This document shows, in pieces, positions 7,909 through 17,424 of a stretch of 64,000 nucleotides of DNA. Origin of the DNA: SHAN690 sp041391765 (lineage in GTDB: Bacteria; Bacteroidota; Bacteroidia; Flavobacteriales_G; Salibacteraceae); NCBI GenBank assembly GCA_041391765.1, contig JAWKNJ010000025.1, positions 1 through 64,000 on the forward strand. The letters are read 5' to 3'. The translations under genes and the position numbers were made by a program. The notes below the pieces were generated by a model. It was not told the origin of the DNA and ran no database searches. It saw nothing but the letters and a program-made list of their open reading frames with translations. Each line of letters starts with the position of its first letter. The first letter of the stretch is position 1.

Positions 7909-9312
7909 TTAGTTAAGTTTTACAGCAACAGATTGGCCTGAAATGACTCTGAAGCTTTGCTCTGTCGTAAAAATGCTTTCTCTTGCTCTCACAGGTCTGA
8001 ACACTGCCACGTATTCTCCCGGCATCAGGTTCAGGGTTTCTCTTTCTTTGGTTGTGCTCAGCGTAGCAACCAGTTCCAATTCGTTGTTTCGCATGATGTA
8101 CACGCTTCCATATCCGTGTCCTAATTTGCTGAAGGTAGCCACTCCCGGTTGTGGTATCTCTACCGTAGTCGTGTGGCTCTGATTGATTTCTACATTGTCG
8201 ATGTAAGTGCGCGGCAGCGTAAGAATCTCAAGATCATACTTTCCCACAATGTATTTCTGTACTTCGGTGAAACTCTGAACAGCAAGGGTTTGCATTTCAC
8301 CTCCTTTGCGCACAATGATCTTCAGCTTGTCCGCCTCCGGATTCACTCCCTTCATCTTAAACTCCATCGAACCCTGCGGACTGGAAATACCAATGATCGT
8401 GTGTTCCCCGGGAGTAATGGTCACACTGTCCTTTTCTCTGGGTGGAATGGTGTGCGCTACGATGCGATAGGTGTACGTTGGATCAATAGCCAGGGTGTCC
8501 GGATTGCCAAAGCTGTTGATCGTATGCACCAGATTGTAAACCATCTCGCCCGAGCGTTGGTCGTAGAAGGTCATGTTCACGTTCGTTTCGGTGGGGTTCC
8601 CACTCTGATCGAGGAGGTTCACCTGAGCAGTTGTATTATTCAGCGCCTGAGAAATAACAATGCCTAGCGCGTTGGTGAAGCTCTTTTGATCGGTCGCGTC
8701 ATAGAACGTACCCATACATTCGAAAGATTCCCGAAATTCAAGATCGAGCCCGATCCCAATGACGAAAGGCTTCAGGATAATGCCCTGCTTTTGCAGCGCC
8801 ATTGAGATGGCACAAGGGTCGCCATTGCATTCTTCGATTCCGTCAGTGATCAGAATGATCACGTTTCGGCAGTCGCCCGTTGGGCATTTCGGGAAGTCAC
8901 CACCTGCCTTTTCCAGTGTGGCAGCAATGGGTGTCGTTCCCTTAGGTTTCAATCCCTTCAGAGACGACTTGATCTTGCCAACATTGTGGTAGCCAAGTGG
9001 AACCAATAACTTGGTGTCGTCACAATCCTGACCATGCAAGTAGTTCTTCTCGTGGCCATACACGCGAAGACCAATTTGAAGATTCGGAACACCTTCCAGT
9101 GAGTCGAGCGCCTGACTGAGCAAGGTAGTTGCAACACCGATCTTGGGTGTTGTTTCCCAAACACCGTTCATGCTGTTCGATGCATCGAAAATGAACAGGA
9201 TACGAGTGAGTGGTACATCCTGGTTTTGAGCGCGCAATGATTGAACGCTAACGAGAATCAGAAGCGAAAACAGAACGTTGTGCATGTGGTGTAAACGATG
9301 CAACTTCTTCAA
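7909..9312 (-). CDS. Secreted VWA-domain protein between the transketolase halves
   Basis: The protein has up to 467 residues. A signal peptide (NVLFSLLILVSVQSLRAQ) is followed by a von Willebrand A domain at about 35-225 with MIDAS motif DASNSMNG, then TPIAATLEKA and ILITDGIEECNGDPC. The remaining 240 residues are beta-rich repeats of unknown fold. The longest frame begins at TTG 9312, directly abutting the transketolase N-terminal stop; ATG at 9285 is an equally good start and leaves the signal peptide intact. A periplasmic or surface metal-dependent binding role is likely. Nothing in it suggests a part in transketolase catalysis. Confidence 0.85.
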   Translation of the reverse strand: MKKLHRLHHMHNVLFSLLILVSVQSLRAQNQDVPLTRILFIFDASNSMNGVWETTPKIGVATTLLSQALDSLEGVPNLQIGLRVYGHEKNYLHGQDCDDTKLLVPLGYHNVGKIKSSLKGLKPKGTTPIAATLEKAGGDFPKCPTGDCRNVIILITDGIEECNGDPCAISMALQKQGIILKPFVIGIGLDLEFRESFECMGTFYDATDQKSFTNALGIVISQALNNTTAQVNLLDQSGNPTETNVNMTFYDQRSGEMVYNLVHTINSFGNPDTLAIDPTYTYRIVAHTIPPREKDSVTITPGEHTIIGISSPQGSMEFKMKGVNPEADKLKIIVRKGGEMQTLAVQSFTEVQKYIVGKYDLEILTLPRTYIDNVEINQSHTTTVEIPQPGVATFSKLGHGYGSVYIMRNNELELVATLSTTKERETLNLMPGEYVAVFRPVRARESIFTTEQSFRVISGQSVAVKLN

Positions 9313-10158
9313 TTAGTAGTCACCAACGGTTTCTTCCAGCTGGCTCAATGCCTGTGCCAACTGTTCATCATTCGGAGCAACACCGTGCCACTTGTGGGTT
9401 CCCATCATGAAGTCGACCCCTTGACCCATTTCGGTTTTCATGATGATGCACACGGGCTTGCCTTGTCCAGTCATTGACTTTGCTTTCTTTAATCCGTCCA
9501 CAACTTGAGTCATGTCGTTTCCGTTCATTTCCAGCACGATCCAGCCAAATGCTTCCCATTTGCTACGAAGATTTCCTAATGACATCACGTTGCTTACATC
9601 ACCGTCAATTTGCCGGTTGTTGTAATCGATCGTAGCGATCAGGTTGTCCACTTTGTGGTGTGCAGCGCTCATGGCTGCTTCCCAGATCTGTCCTTCTTGT
9701 AATTCACCGTCTCCGTGAAGGCTGTAAACGATATGGTTATCGCCATTCATCTTCTTCGCCATGGCGGCTCCTATTCCTACGCTTAGCCCTTGTCCCAACG
9801 ATCCTGAAGCCATTCTAACTCCGGGTAAATGTTCTGCTGTTGTTGGGTGACCTTGCAGTCGTGAGTCAATCTTTCTAAAGGTTCTTAGCTCGTTTACCGG
9901 AAAGTAACCATGCCTGGCCAGTGTGGCATACCAAACAGGAGAGATGTGGCCGTTTGAGAGGAAGAAAACATCCTCGCCAATCCCATCCATCGTGAAGTTG
10001 GATGCATCGTAGCTCATCATTTCACCATAAAGTGCCACGAAAAAATCAGCGCATCCCAAGGATCCTCCAGGATGCCCACTCGCGGGGGAGTGAACCATTC
10101 TTACGATATCTCGTCTTATTTGTGTAGCAAGCCTTTGTAGATGCTGGATTTCGCTCAT
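9313..10158 (-). CDS. Transketolase, N-terminal (thiamine diphosphate-binding) subunit
   Basis: The 281-residue subunit starts at ATG 10158; the frame is open to 10191, but the family begins at MSEIQHLQRLATQIRRDI. Key motifs are SGHPGGSLGCADFFVALY, QGHPT, GSLGQGLSVGIGAAMA and the ThDP/Mg motif GDGELQEGQIWEAAMSAAHHKVDNL..DYNN. It pairs with the subunit at 6945-7904. It is first in a minus-strand operon with the VWA gene, the C-terminal subunit and rlmD. Only 52 bp separate its start from the divergent giant gliding-type gene, so the two promoters must be close together. Confidence 0.95.
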   Translation of the reverse strand: MSEIQHLQRLATQIRRDIVRMVHSPASGHPGGSLGCADFFVALYGEMMSYDASNFTMDGIGEDVFFLSNGHISPVWYATLARHGYFPVNELRTFRKIDSRLQGHPTTAEHLPGVRMASGSLGQGLSVGIGAAMAKKMNGDNHIVYSLHGDGELQEGQIWEAAMSAAHHKVDNLIATIDYNNRQIDGDVSNVMSLGNLRSKWEAFGWIVLEMNGNDMTQVVDGLKKAKSMTGQGKPVCIIMKTEMGQGVDFMMGTHKWHGVAPNDEQLAQALSQLEETVGDY

Positions 10159-10210
10159 AATGTCGGAGTATGAGCGCGAAAATAGAAGCACCCCTTAGGG
10201 CAGAAATGGA

Positions 10211-13200
10211 ATGTTTAAAACTTTTGAGAACTTTGAGGCAATACGGCCGAACTTAGCTGCTTTGAGAAGTTGGTACCAGCATATTGCATTTGTCATCGTT
10301 CTATCGTTTTTAGGACACACTAACAGCGCTCAAGAACCTGCCTTTATCGAAAACCTTGGTCAATGGGATCAAGACATCGCATTTCACCTTCCAACGGGTA
10401 GCGGAGGCTTTTGGCTTGAAAAAGGTGGTTGGACTATTTCAAAGCTGGATCCGTTCGCGTATGCAAAGGCTATGCACGAAATGCACGATCACGGAACCAC
10501 TGCCATCGTTGTTGATGGCCATGCCGTTAAGGCTCGTTTTCTGAATGCAAATGATGCTGTGGCCACAAAGGGTCAGTTAAAACAAACGGCATACCTCAAC
10601 TACTTTCTCGGCAACGACAGGAGCAAGTGGAAAGGGCATGTGGGTCGTTACAATCGAGTGGTTTATGAATCGCTTTATGACGGAGTAGACCTTCGAGTAG
10701 ATCTCCAGAATCACCAGCCAAAGCTGACCTATATCGTGGATGCAAACTCAGACCCAAGTAACATTAAAATTCAATACAAAGGCGCTGAATCAATTACTGT
10801 GATTGATAATAAGCTCATTATTGGAACATCGGTTGGTGACATTCAAGAACAAGAGCTCATCGCCTTTCAGAAACTGGATGGGAATAGGCTGGAGGTCGAT
10901 TGCCGATTTGAGGTAAAGGAAAATGTCGTGTCCTTCAAATTGGGTAAATACGATCGTTCTCAAACACTCTACATTGACCCAACCATCATAGCTTCCACGC
11001 ATTCCGGTTGCACCACAGAATCATGGGGGCACAGCGCAACTTTTAATGAGGCTGGGCAGATTTATTCCGCAGGTAGATGCTTTGAGAATGGTTATCCAAC
11101 CACCACGGGCGCATTTCAAATGAATTTTGCAGGTCCATATGTTTATGGTGCTTATCAGGACTATGATATCTGCCTGTCAAAGTATAATCAAGATGGTTCA
11201 AGCTTGATTTACGCTACCTATCTTGGAGGGATTTCTCAGGAATCGCCTCACTCCCTAATCGCCAACAGTAATGATCAGATTGTCATTCTTGGTTCTACCA
11301 ATTCGAACGACTTTCCTGTTTCTTCCGTAGCCTATGACACAACGTTGAATGGCGGCTATGATATCGTAGTGGTTTCGTTGACCAGCGATGGCTCGCAGTT
11401 GGTGGGTTCAACATACATTGGTGGCTCCGCCAATGATGGTAAGAACCTGGAGTCCGGTGGTGTTTTGACGTTTTATGCCGATGACTTTCGAGGGGAGGTT
11501 GTCCTTGATTCAATGGACAATATTTATATATCCAGCTTTACACAATCAAACAATTTCCCTGCGACTTCCGGTGTTTTTCAAGACACACTTGCGGGGCAAC
11601 AAGATGGCGTTGTTTGTAAACTAAACCCTCTATTGTCGACATTGCACTTGGCCACATACCTTGGGGGAAGCGCTTTTGATGGATCATACGCATTAAAGTT
11701 GGACGATTCCCTCAATATTTATGTGGCAGGCTATACACGCAGTTCAAACTTTCCGGTTTCAACTACCGGAGCCTATAATGCTTATCTGGGTGGAACTAAG
11801 GATGCGTTCGTAGTCAAGATAAATGCTAACATGAACACAATGCTAGCGGGTAGTTTTTTCGGCACCAATTTCAGGGATCAAAATTATTTCATCGAATTGG
11901 ATGATGATGGGGGAGTCTATTTATATGGCACTTCAGATGGAGGAATCACCGCCACCTCCGGAAGATATGCCGGCCCGGCATTGGGAGGATACATTTACAA
12001 GACTAATGCCACCTTAGATACCATCGAATGGATATCTTCATTTGGTTCAATGGCACCCGCATCCTTTCTTGTGGATCAGTGCAATCGAATTTATGCTTCA
12101 GGCCAAGGTGCGGCAGCGGGTGCTTTGAGTACTGCAAGTTTTGATACTGTCGGGTCCGTTTTAAGCTTGTCACAGGCTGGGTTTTATTTGATGAAACTTA
12201 CCCCTGACGCAACATCATTGGAGTTTGGTACATTTTACGGGAACAATTCAAGCCATGTCGATGGAGGAACTAGTCGCTTTGATAAACGGGGCGTCATCTA
12301 TCAAGCTACGTGTACGCAAGGTCAATTCTCGACCGTAAGTTGGGCATATTCGACTACCAATTTGTCAACCATTTATGGGGGTTATGATAACACAGCTTTC
12401 AAGATTGATTTTGCTTCCAATGTGGCCAAGGCGGAGATCGGTCCCGCAGACACCGTTTGCGCTCCTATTGAAATTCAGTTTGACAACTCGGGTAGTTTAG
12501 GGGATGTGCACTACTGGAATTTCGGTGACGGAACATATTCAACCGATTCAATGCCATTGCATTCATATGATACTGCTGGTATTTACGAGGTGTTTTATGC
12601 GATTTCGGATTCACTGGAATGCTATGGCAGCGACACAGCCTTCTTAAGCCTTAATGTGCTGGAACCCATTTATCCTGAAATCCAAATAGGAGATAGTTTC
12701 TGTGTTGACTCTGTCAAACTGTCGGTTGACACATCTCAGTTCATAGCTTTCTTGTGGGATAATGGACAAACAACCTCGGAGATATATGTCTATGCTGGCG
12801 GAACTTACAGTGTATTAGCCACTGCTAACCTCTTTTGTTTAAACGCGGATACGGTGGACGTATATTTCTTACCGGATTATCATTTTTCACTCGAAGACAC
12901 GGGCATATGCGAGTTAGGTTTTCCGGTGCACGCACCACCTTCCGCTATCAGTTATTTGTGGAGCACCGGTGATACTACTTCATCAACAATTGTTTCAACC
13001 ACTGGGGAATATTCCCTAACCGCTTCAAACGGTTTTTGTGAAAGCGAAGCGTCTATGAATGTTTGGTTGTCTTATGTGGATTTTGAAAGTTCCGACACCA
13101 TTACTTGCATGGAATCGCTTGAGCTTGGGGTGGATGAAAGCGGTGGGAATGTCGACTGGAGTACAGGGGAAACAAGTGCAAAAATAATGGTTAATGAATC

Positions 13201-14185
13201 GGGTACGTATTGGGTGAAGGTGTCCAACGGATTTTGTTCAATCAGCGATACTATTCGCGTGTCCTTCGATCCACAGTTGGTCGATCTAGGCCCTGACCAA
13301 GTCGTTTGCGACCCAACCTCAATTCAGGCAAACGAGGGCCATGAAAGGTATTTGTGGAGCTCAGGGGACACCACAATAGCAATCTCATTAGACTCAACAG
13401 CAAAACTCTGGGTAAAGGTTTGGGATGGAGATTGCATGGATTCTGACACAATTCAAATTGAAGTGCAGCAACTGGTCTTTAAGGATCCTGAACTCATCGA
13501 ATGCGATGTAGACAGCGCGTTTATAGAAGCTCCATATTGGAACGATGTTAATTACAGTTGGTATAATGGAGATTCAAACGAGTCGATTTGGGTTCATAAT
13601 TCAGGAGCATACTGGGTCAATATGAACACCAAGTATTGCTCAAAAGTGGATACACTTCATGTTCACTTTGTGGAAACACCACCATTTTCTCTTGGTTCGG
13701 ACACTTCCATTTGTGAAGGTGAAATACTTGTGCTTTCTCCTGACACCACCTACGGTGGATTAATTTGGAGCAATGGCGATACTTCCAACGCTCTAGTTAT
13801 TAAGGATAGTTCCATTGTTTGGGCCTCCCAAGTCTATAATGAATGCATAAGATATGATACTTTGGAGGTGAAGATGCGGCAGCTTTGGACTGATTCCTTT
13901 TCGCTGATAAACAACGTTATGACTCCAAATGGAGATGGCATGAATGAGGAATTGAAATTTCACGTAGCAGATGAAGCCTTGTTTTATGGATATAATCTGA
14001 AAGTGTACAACAGATGGGGTATAAAAATGTTTGAGACCGATCGAATTGAAGATGGATGGAAAGGTCTTGATCCCAGTGGAGATCCGGTTCCTGAAGGCAC
14101 TTACTTCTATATTATGGAGAGCCATACGTTTTGCAAGCAACGAGACAAAATCGTGGTGATGGATAACGTTACTTTATTCCGATAA
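10211..14185 (+). CDS. Giant secreted protein: SBBP-type propeller, PKD, gliding-type (T9SS type B) C-terminus
   Basis: The protein has 1324 residues. After a signal peptide (HIAFVIVLSFLGHTNSAQ), residues 40-250 look like the DUF7948-type domain of Bacteroidota surface proteins (FIENLGQWDQDIAFHL). Residues 260-740 hold SBBP beta-propeller repeats (LIYATYLGG, LVGSTYIGGS, LHLATYLGGSAFDGS). A PKD domain follows at about 760-820 (WNFGDGTYSTDSMPLHSY), then repeated W-x-x-G-D/E-T-T-S Ig-like units rich in Cys. The C-terminal 90 residues are the gliding-motility-associated domain (MTPNGDGMNEELKF, VYNRWGIKMFETD, WKGLDPSG, GTYFYI). It should be exported by T9SS as a surface adhesin-like protein. Confidence 0.92.
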   Translation: MFKTFENFEAIRPNLAALRSWYQHIAFVIVLSFLGHTNSAQEPAFIENLGQWDQDIAFHLPTGSGGFWLEKGGWTISKLDPFAYAKAMHEMHDHGTTAIVVDGHAVKARFLNANDAVATKGQLKQTAYLNYFLGNDRSKWKGHVGRYNRVVYESLYDGVDLRVDLQNHQPKLTYIVDANSDPSNIKIQYKGAESITVIDNKLIIGTSVGDIQEQELIAFQKLDGNRLEVDCRFEVKENVVSFKLGKYDRSQTLYIDPTIIASTHSGCTTESWGHSATFNEAGQIYSAGRCFENGYPTTTGAFQMNFAGPYVYGAYQDYDICLSKYNQDGSSLIYATYLGGISQESPHSLIANSNDQIVILGSTNSNDFPVSSVAYDTTLNGGYDIVVVSLTSDGSQLVGSTYIGGSANDGKNLESGGVLTFYADDFRGEVVLDSMDNIYISSFTQSNNFPATSGVFQDTLAGQQDGVVCKLNPLLSTLHLATYLGGSAFDGSYALKLDDSLNIYVAGYTRSSNFPVSTTGAYNAYLGGTKDAFVVKINANMNTMLAGSFFGTNFRDQNYFIELDDDGGVYLYGTSDGGITATSGRYAGPALGGYIYKTNATLDTIEWISSFGSMAPASFLVDQCNRIYASGQGAAAGALSTASFDTVGSVLSLSQAGFYLMKLTPDATSLEFGTFYGNNSSHVDGGTSRFDKRGVIYQATCTQGQFSTVSWAYSTTNLSTIYGGYDNTAFKIDFASNVAKAEIGPADTVCAPIEIQFDNSGSLGDVHYWNFGDGTYSTDSMPLHSYDTAGIYEVFYAISDSLECYGSDTAFLSLNVLEPIYPEIQIGDSFCVDSVKLSVDTSQFIAFLWDNGQTTSEIYVYAGGTYSVLATANLFCLNADTVDVYFLPDYHFSLEDTGICELGFPVHAPPSAISYLWSTGDTTSSTIVSTTGEYSLTASNGFCESEASMNVWLSYVDFESSDTITCMESLELGVDESGGNVDWSTGETSAKIMVNESGTYWVKVSNGFCSISDTIRVSFDPQLVDLGPDQVVCDPTSIQANEGHERYLWSSGDTTIAISLDSTAKLWVKVWDGDCMDSDTIQIEVQQLVFKDPELIECDVDSAFIEAPYWNDVNYSWYNGDSNESIWVHNSGAYWVNMNTKYCSKVDTLHVHFVETPPFSLGSDTSICEGEILVLSPDTTYGGLIWSNGDTSNALVIKDSSIVWASQVYNECIRYDTLEVKMRQLWTDSFSLINNVMTPNGDGMNEELKFHVADEALFYGYNLKVYNRWGIKMFETDRIEDGWKGLDPSGDPVPEGTYFYIMESHTFCKQRDKIVVMDNVTLFR

Positions 14186-14203
14186 ATACCAAATTGATAA
14201 ACC

Positions 14204-14211
14204 TACATTTG
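14204..14211 (+). promoter_or_regulatory. Candidate -7 box of ychF
   Basis: TACATTTG matches the Bacteroidota -7 consensus TAnnTTTG and lies 19 bp before the ychF ATG. A good TTTG -33 partner is not evident at 17-23 bp upstream, so only the -7 half supports this call. Confidence 0.4.
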
Positions 14212-14230
14212 CCGCCCCAAAAACTGATGT

Positions 14231-15328
14231 ATGGCATTGAAATGTGGTATTGTAGGACTGCCTAATGTGGGTAAGTCAACCTTGTTTAACTGTCTGAGCA
14301 ATGCTAAGGCACAAGCAGCAAATTTCCCCTTTTGCACCATTGAACCTAATGTCGGAACCATTACCGTGCCTGATGAACGATTGACTGCTTTGTCTGAAAT
14401 CGTAAACCCTGAACGCATTGTGCCAACAACAATAGAGATCGTGGACATTGCCGGATTAGTAAAAGGAGCTAGCAAAGGTGAAGGCCTCGGTAACCAGTTT
14501 TTGGGAAACATACGAGAATGCGATGCAATCATTCACGTGCTAAGATGTTTTGATGATGGCAACGTGGTCCATGTGGATGGTTCGGTAGATCCGGTTCGCG
14601 ATAAGGAAGTGATTGACATGGAGCTTCAATTGAAAGATTTGGAAACCTTGTCAAAGCGCATCGACAAGGTGAAAAAGCAGGCGACCGTTGGCGACAAGGA
14701 CGCAAAGAAGCTCTTCGATATTTTTGAGAAGTACAGAGTGCACCTGGAGTCAGGGCAATCTGCTCGTTCGGCAGACGTGGATGAAAAGGAGCGGGAGTTA
14801 GTGAGTGATTTATTTCTATTGACCGACAAGCCCGTGATGTATGTCTGCAACGTGGATGAGGCTTCTGTAGTGAATGGGAATCAATACGTTGAAGCTGTGA
14901 AGAAGGCAGTGGCCGGTGAAAATGCAGAGGTGCTGGTTTTGGGTGTTGGTATTGAAGCTGATATTGCCTCTTTGGAAACGTTTGAGGAAAGACAACTTTT
15001 CTTAGACGATTTAGGATTGACCGAACCAGGTGTCTCTCGATTGATCAAGAGTGCATACAAGCTATTGAAGCTTCAGACTTATTTTACTGCTGGAGTGAAG
15101 GAGGTTCGCGCATGGACCATCGAAGCGGGAACTAAAGCACCTGGAGCTGCCGGAGTCATTCATAGCGATTTCGAAAAGGGATTCATTCGAGCGGAAGTGA
15201 TCGGCTATGACGATTATGTCTCATTAAAGTCGGAAGCTGCAGCAAAGGATGCAGGAAAACTTCACGTGGAAGGAAAGGAATACGTGGTCAGAGATGGCGA
15301 TGTCATGCACTTTCGATTTAACGTTTAA
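14231..15328 (+). CDS. ychF: Redox-regulated ATPase YchF (Obg-like OLA1 family)
   Basis: The 365-residue P-loop protein binds the ribosome and hydrolyses ATP rather than GTP. G1 is GLPNVGKSTLFN (residues 9-20), followed by PTTIEIVDIAGLVKGASKGEGLGNQFL. The nucleotide-specificity motif is NVDE instead of NKxD, which defines the YchF/OLA1 class. A coiled region at about 130-200 is followed by the C-terminal TGS-like domain (LQTYFTAGVKEVRAWTI, GFIRAEVIGYDD, DGDVMHFRFNV). Length and order are fully normal. It follows the gliding-type gene by 45 bp with its own candidate -7 box. Confidence 0.97.
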   Translation: MALKCGIVGLPNVGKSTLFNCLSNAKAQAANFPFCTIEPNVGTITVPDERLTALSEIVNPERIVPTTIEIVDIAGLVKGASKGEGLGNQFLGNIRECDAIIHVLRCFDDGNVVHVDGSVDPVRDKEVIDMELQLKDLETLSKRIDKVKKQATVGDKDAKKLFDIFEKYRVHLESGQSARSADVDEKERELVSDLFLLTDKPVMYVCNVDEASVVNGNQYVEAVKKAVAGENAEVLVLGVGIEADIASLETFEERQLFLDDLGLTEPGVSRLIKSAYKLLKLQTYFTAGVKEVRAWTIEAGTKAPGAAGVIHSDFEKGFIRAEVIGYDDYVSLKSEAAAKDAGKLHVEGKEYVVRDGDVMHFRFNV

Positions 15329-15389
15329 TAAACTTGTGTTCAAGCCCAATGAGCGATAAATTCGCGTTCAAAATTTAAAGCATCCTGTC

Positions 15390-15737
15390 ATGGCGATAAT
15401 GATTACTGATGAGTGCATTAACTGTGGAGCTTGTGAGCCCGAATGTCCAAATAATGCAATCTACGAAGGAGGTGTGGAATGGCGATTTTCTGATGGAACG
15501 GGATTATCGGGTCAAGTGACTGGCAAAAACGGAACCAATGCTGATGCTGACCAGGAAATGGAGCCAAAGTCAATGGATGTCTATTACATTGTTACAGATA
15601 AATGCACCGAGTGTGTTGGTTTTCATGATGAACCACAGTGCGCAGCTGTTTGTCCGGTGGATTGCTGTGTGGATGATCCGGATTATCGTGAGTCAAAAGA
15701 GGCTCTGCTGAGCAAAAAAGAATTCCTTCACGTGTAA
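15390..15737 (+). CDS. 4Fe-4S dicluster ferredoxin
   Basis: The 115-residue electron carrier has two cluster motifs: Cys9-x2-Cys12-x2-Cys15-x3-Cys19 (DECINCGACEPECP) and a second set CTEC...QCAAVCPVDCC in the C-terminal half. The order fits the Alvin-type two-4Fe-4S family (YfhL-like). The middle 40 residues (WRFSDGTGLSG... DQEMEPKS) form the insert usual in Bacteroidota members. It lies 61 bp after ychF and 9 bp before the TIGR03032 gene, so the last two may be cotranscribed. The redox partner is not shown by the neighbours. Confidence 0.94.
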   Translation: MAIMITDECINCGACEPECPNNAIYEGGVEWRFSDGTGLSGQVTGKNGTNADADQEMEPKSMDVYYIVTDKCTECVGFHDEPQCAAVCPVDCCVDDPDYRESKEALLSKKEFLHV

Positions 15738-15746
15738 TCCACGTGC

Positions 15747-16868
15747 ATGGAAAATACTAAGGTTAAAAAAGAAGATCGCTTCAGGATCGAATACGACTCA
15801 GCAGTGGCAAGACTGCTGAATGAGTTAAACATTAGCCTAGTTCTAAGTACTTACCAAGCGGGCAAATTGGTTTTTATTGGAGCTCCCAGTGCCGATAAGC
15901 TCCACCAAACTCCAGTTTCCTTTAAGAAGCCAATGGGGGTGGCCGCTGGTCAAAACATTTTGGGTGTAGCCTCTTTGGATAGAGTGGAAGTTTTTACGAA
16001 TCAACCAGAATTAGCCAAGACCTATCCATCACACCCCGGTAAGTACGATGCCATGTACTTTCCACGAACAACCTATCATAGCGGGCCCATTGATTTGCAT
16101 GACTTGCACTGGACGAAATCGGGGCTCATAGCCGTGAATACAAGATTTTCTTGCGTTTGCAAATTCGACTATCGCTATACGTTTACACCCATCTGGCAGC
16201 CATCTTTTATCACGGATTTACTTCCAGAAGATCGCTGTCATTTGAACGGCATGGCCATGAGAGATGGCGCCCCTGCTGCTCTGACGGCTTTGAGTGATAC
16301 TAACTTTGTTGACGGATGGCGTGAGAATATCAAAAATGGTGGTGTGCTAATGGACTATGCATCAGGCGAAGTGTTGGCGCGAGGTCTATGCATGCCTCAT
16401 TCACCAAGATATGAGGGTGACGAATTGTATTTATTGGAATCAGGGAAGGGCGAATTGGTCAGGATCGGGAAAAGTGGAGCAATCTCAACTGTGGCTACTT
16501 TGAGTGGTTTTGCACGCGGTATGACCATTCATAATGGTTATGCATTCATTGGCCTGAGTAAGATTCGAAAAGAAAGCAAAAGCGCAAGAGTTTTACCGGT
16601 TGCAGACATAGCTCAAACAGCTGGTATACAGGTGGTTAGCTTGGCTTCAGGTAAGATCATTGGGGGAATATTTTATCGATCAACCGTTGAGGAAATTTAT
16701 GACATTCAATTGATAAAAGGATCAAATATGTCCACTTTAGTCACCACAGGAAATAAAATTTCAAGGCTTGCGTTCTCCCTGCCAATGAAATACATTTGGC
16801 ATGAACCGACTAATACGGAACACCAAAAATCAAATCAAATTTCCGAGTCACATGAGGACGATGAATAG
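15747..16868 (+). CDS. TIGR03032 family protein (DUF4915-like), function unknown
   Basis: The protein has 373 residues and no signal peptide. It matches the strongly conserved TIGR03032 family: LNISLVLSTYQAGKLVFIG, FKKPMGVA, HDLHWTKSGLIAVNTRFSCVC, PEDRCHLNGMAM, SDTNFVDGWRENIKNGG, ARGLCMPHSPR, LLESGKGELVRI, GFARGMTIHNGYAFIGLSKIR. The repeats suggest a six-bladed beta-propeller. Members elsewhere can occur near TPR and prolyl-hydroxylase-type genes; none is seen here. It lies 9 bp after a ferredoxin gene, and its 3' end overlaps the next lipoprotein start by 8 bp. No reaction is known for this family. Confidence 0.9.
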   Translation: MENTKVKKEDRFRIEYDSAVARLLNELNISLVLSTYQAGKLVFIGAPSADKLHQTPVSFKKPMGVAAGQNILGVASLDRVEVFTNQPELAKTYPSHPGKYDAMYFPRTTYHSGPIDLHDLHWTKSGLIAVNTRFSCVCKFDYRYTFTPIWQPSFITDLLPEDRCHLNGMAMRDGAPAALTALSDTNFVDGWRENIKNGGVLMDYASGEVLARGLCMPHSPRYEGDELYLLESGKGELVRIGKSGAISTVATLSGFARGMTIHNGYAFIGLSKIRKESKSARVLPVADIAQTAGIQVVSLASGKIIGGIFYRSTVEEIYDIQLIKGSNMSTLVTTGNKISRLAFSLPMKYIWHEPTNTEHQKSNQISESHEDDE

Positions 16869-17382
16869 CCAAAATGCGAATAGAGCCAAACTGGTTGCAC
16901 TCTTTTCGCTAATCGTGGTGCTAAACTTCCAAAGCTGCAAGAAGTACGAAGATGGGCCATTGGTCTCATTGAAGTCGCCTGAAAAGCGAATCGTAAAAAA
17001 GTGGGACTTGGATGATGTAGATGGCAATCTTCCAATTGAGGATTTGTTCGATCAAGTAGATGTAGATGCCAAGATCACCGATTGGGACATTACGTTTGAT
17101 TTTGATGATGATGGCGACTTTACCATGCGCGCTTCTTATACAATGGAGTATACATACATGGTTGATAATAACAGCTATACTTATCCATACACCTTTGACA
17201 TGCGGATTGATGGTGATTGGGACTTCAATTCAAAAAAGGATGAAATCAACATCGACTTTAATGCCAGCGACTATGATGATTATGCAGATTATAGGAATCG
17301 CGACTACAAGATTCTCCGTCTAGCGGATGATGAAATGATATTGGAAGCTGAGAATGGCGCTGAATGGACATTCAATGACTAA
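16861..17382 (+). CDS. Small acidic lipoprotein, lipocalin-like, tandem copy 1
   Basis: The 173-residue protein starts at ATG 16861, chosen by alignment with its neighbour's start; ATG 16852 is possible. The signal peptide KLVALFSLIVVLNFQSC ends in a lipobox with the lipidated Cys. Shared with the next gene are the signal peptide (LIVVLNFQSC), the EKRI-KKWDL motif, a long acidic strand (FDFDDDGDF) and the end FKIL/YKILRL..DE..LEAE.G.EW.F. The pattern resembles lipocalin-like (DUF5004-type) Bacteroidota lipoproteins with Asp-rich turns, which could bind calcium, though that is inference. It overlaps the TIGR03032 stop by 8 bp. Confidence 0.8.
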   Translation: MNSQNANRAKLVALFSLIVVLNFQSCKKYEDGPLVSLKSPEKRIVKKWDLDDVDGNLPIEDLFDQVDVDAKITDWDITFDFDDDGDFTMRASYTMEYTYMVDNNSYTYPYTFDMRIDGDWDFNSKKDEINIDFNASDYDDYADYRNRDYKILRLADDEMILEAENGAEWTFND

Positions 17383-17424
17383 TCTTTCATTTTTAAATAT
17401 CGTCTATAGCTTAATCGATCCGAG

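Noticed and set aside
10211..14185. Antisense frames within the giant gliding-type gene
   Set aside because: The plus frame is continuous over 1324 codons with recognisable domains from start to end.
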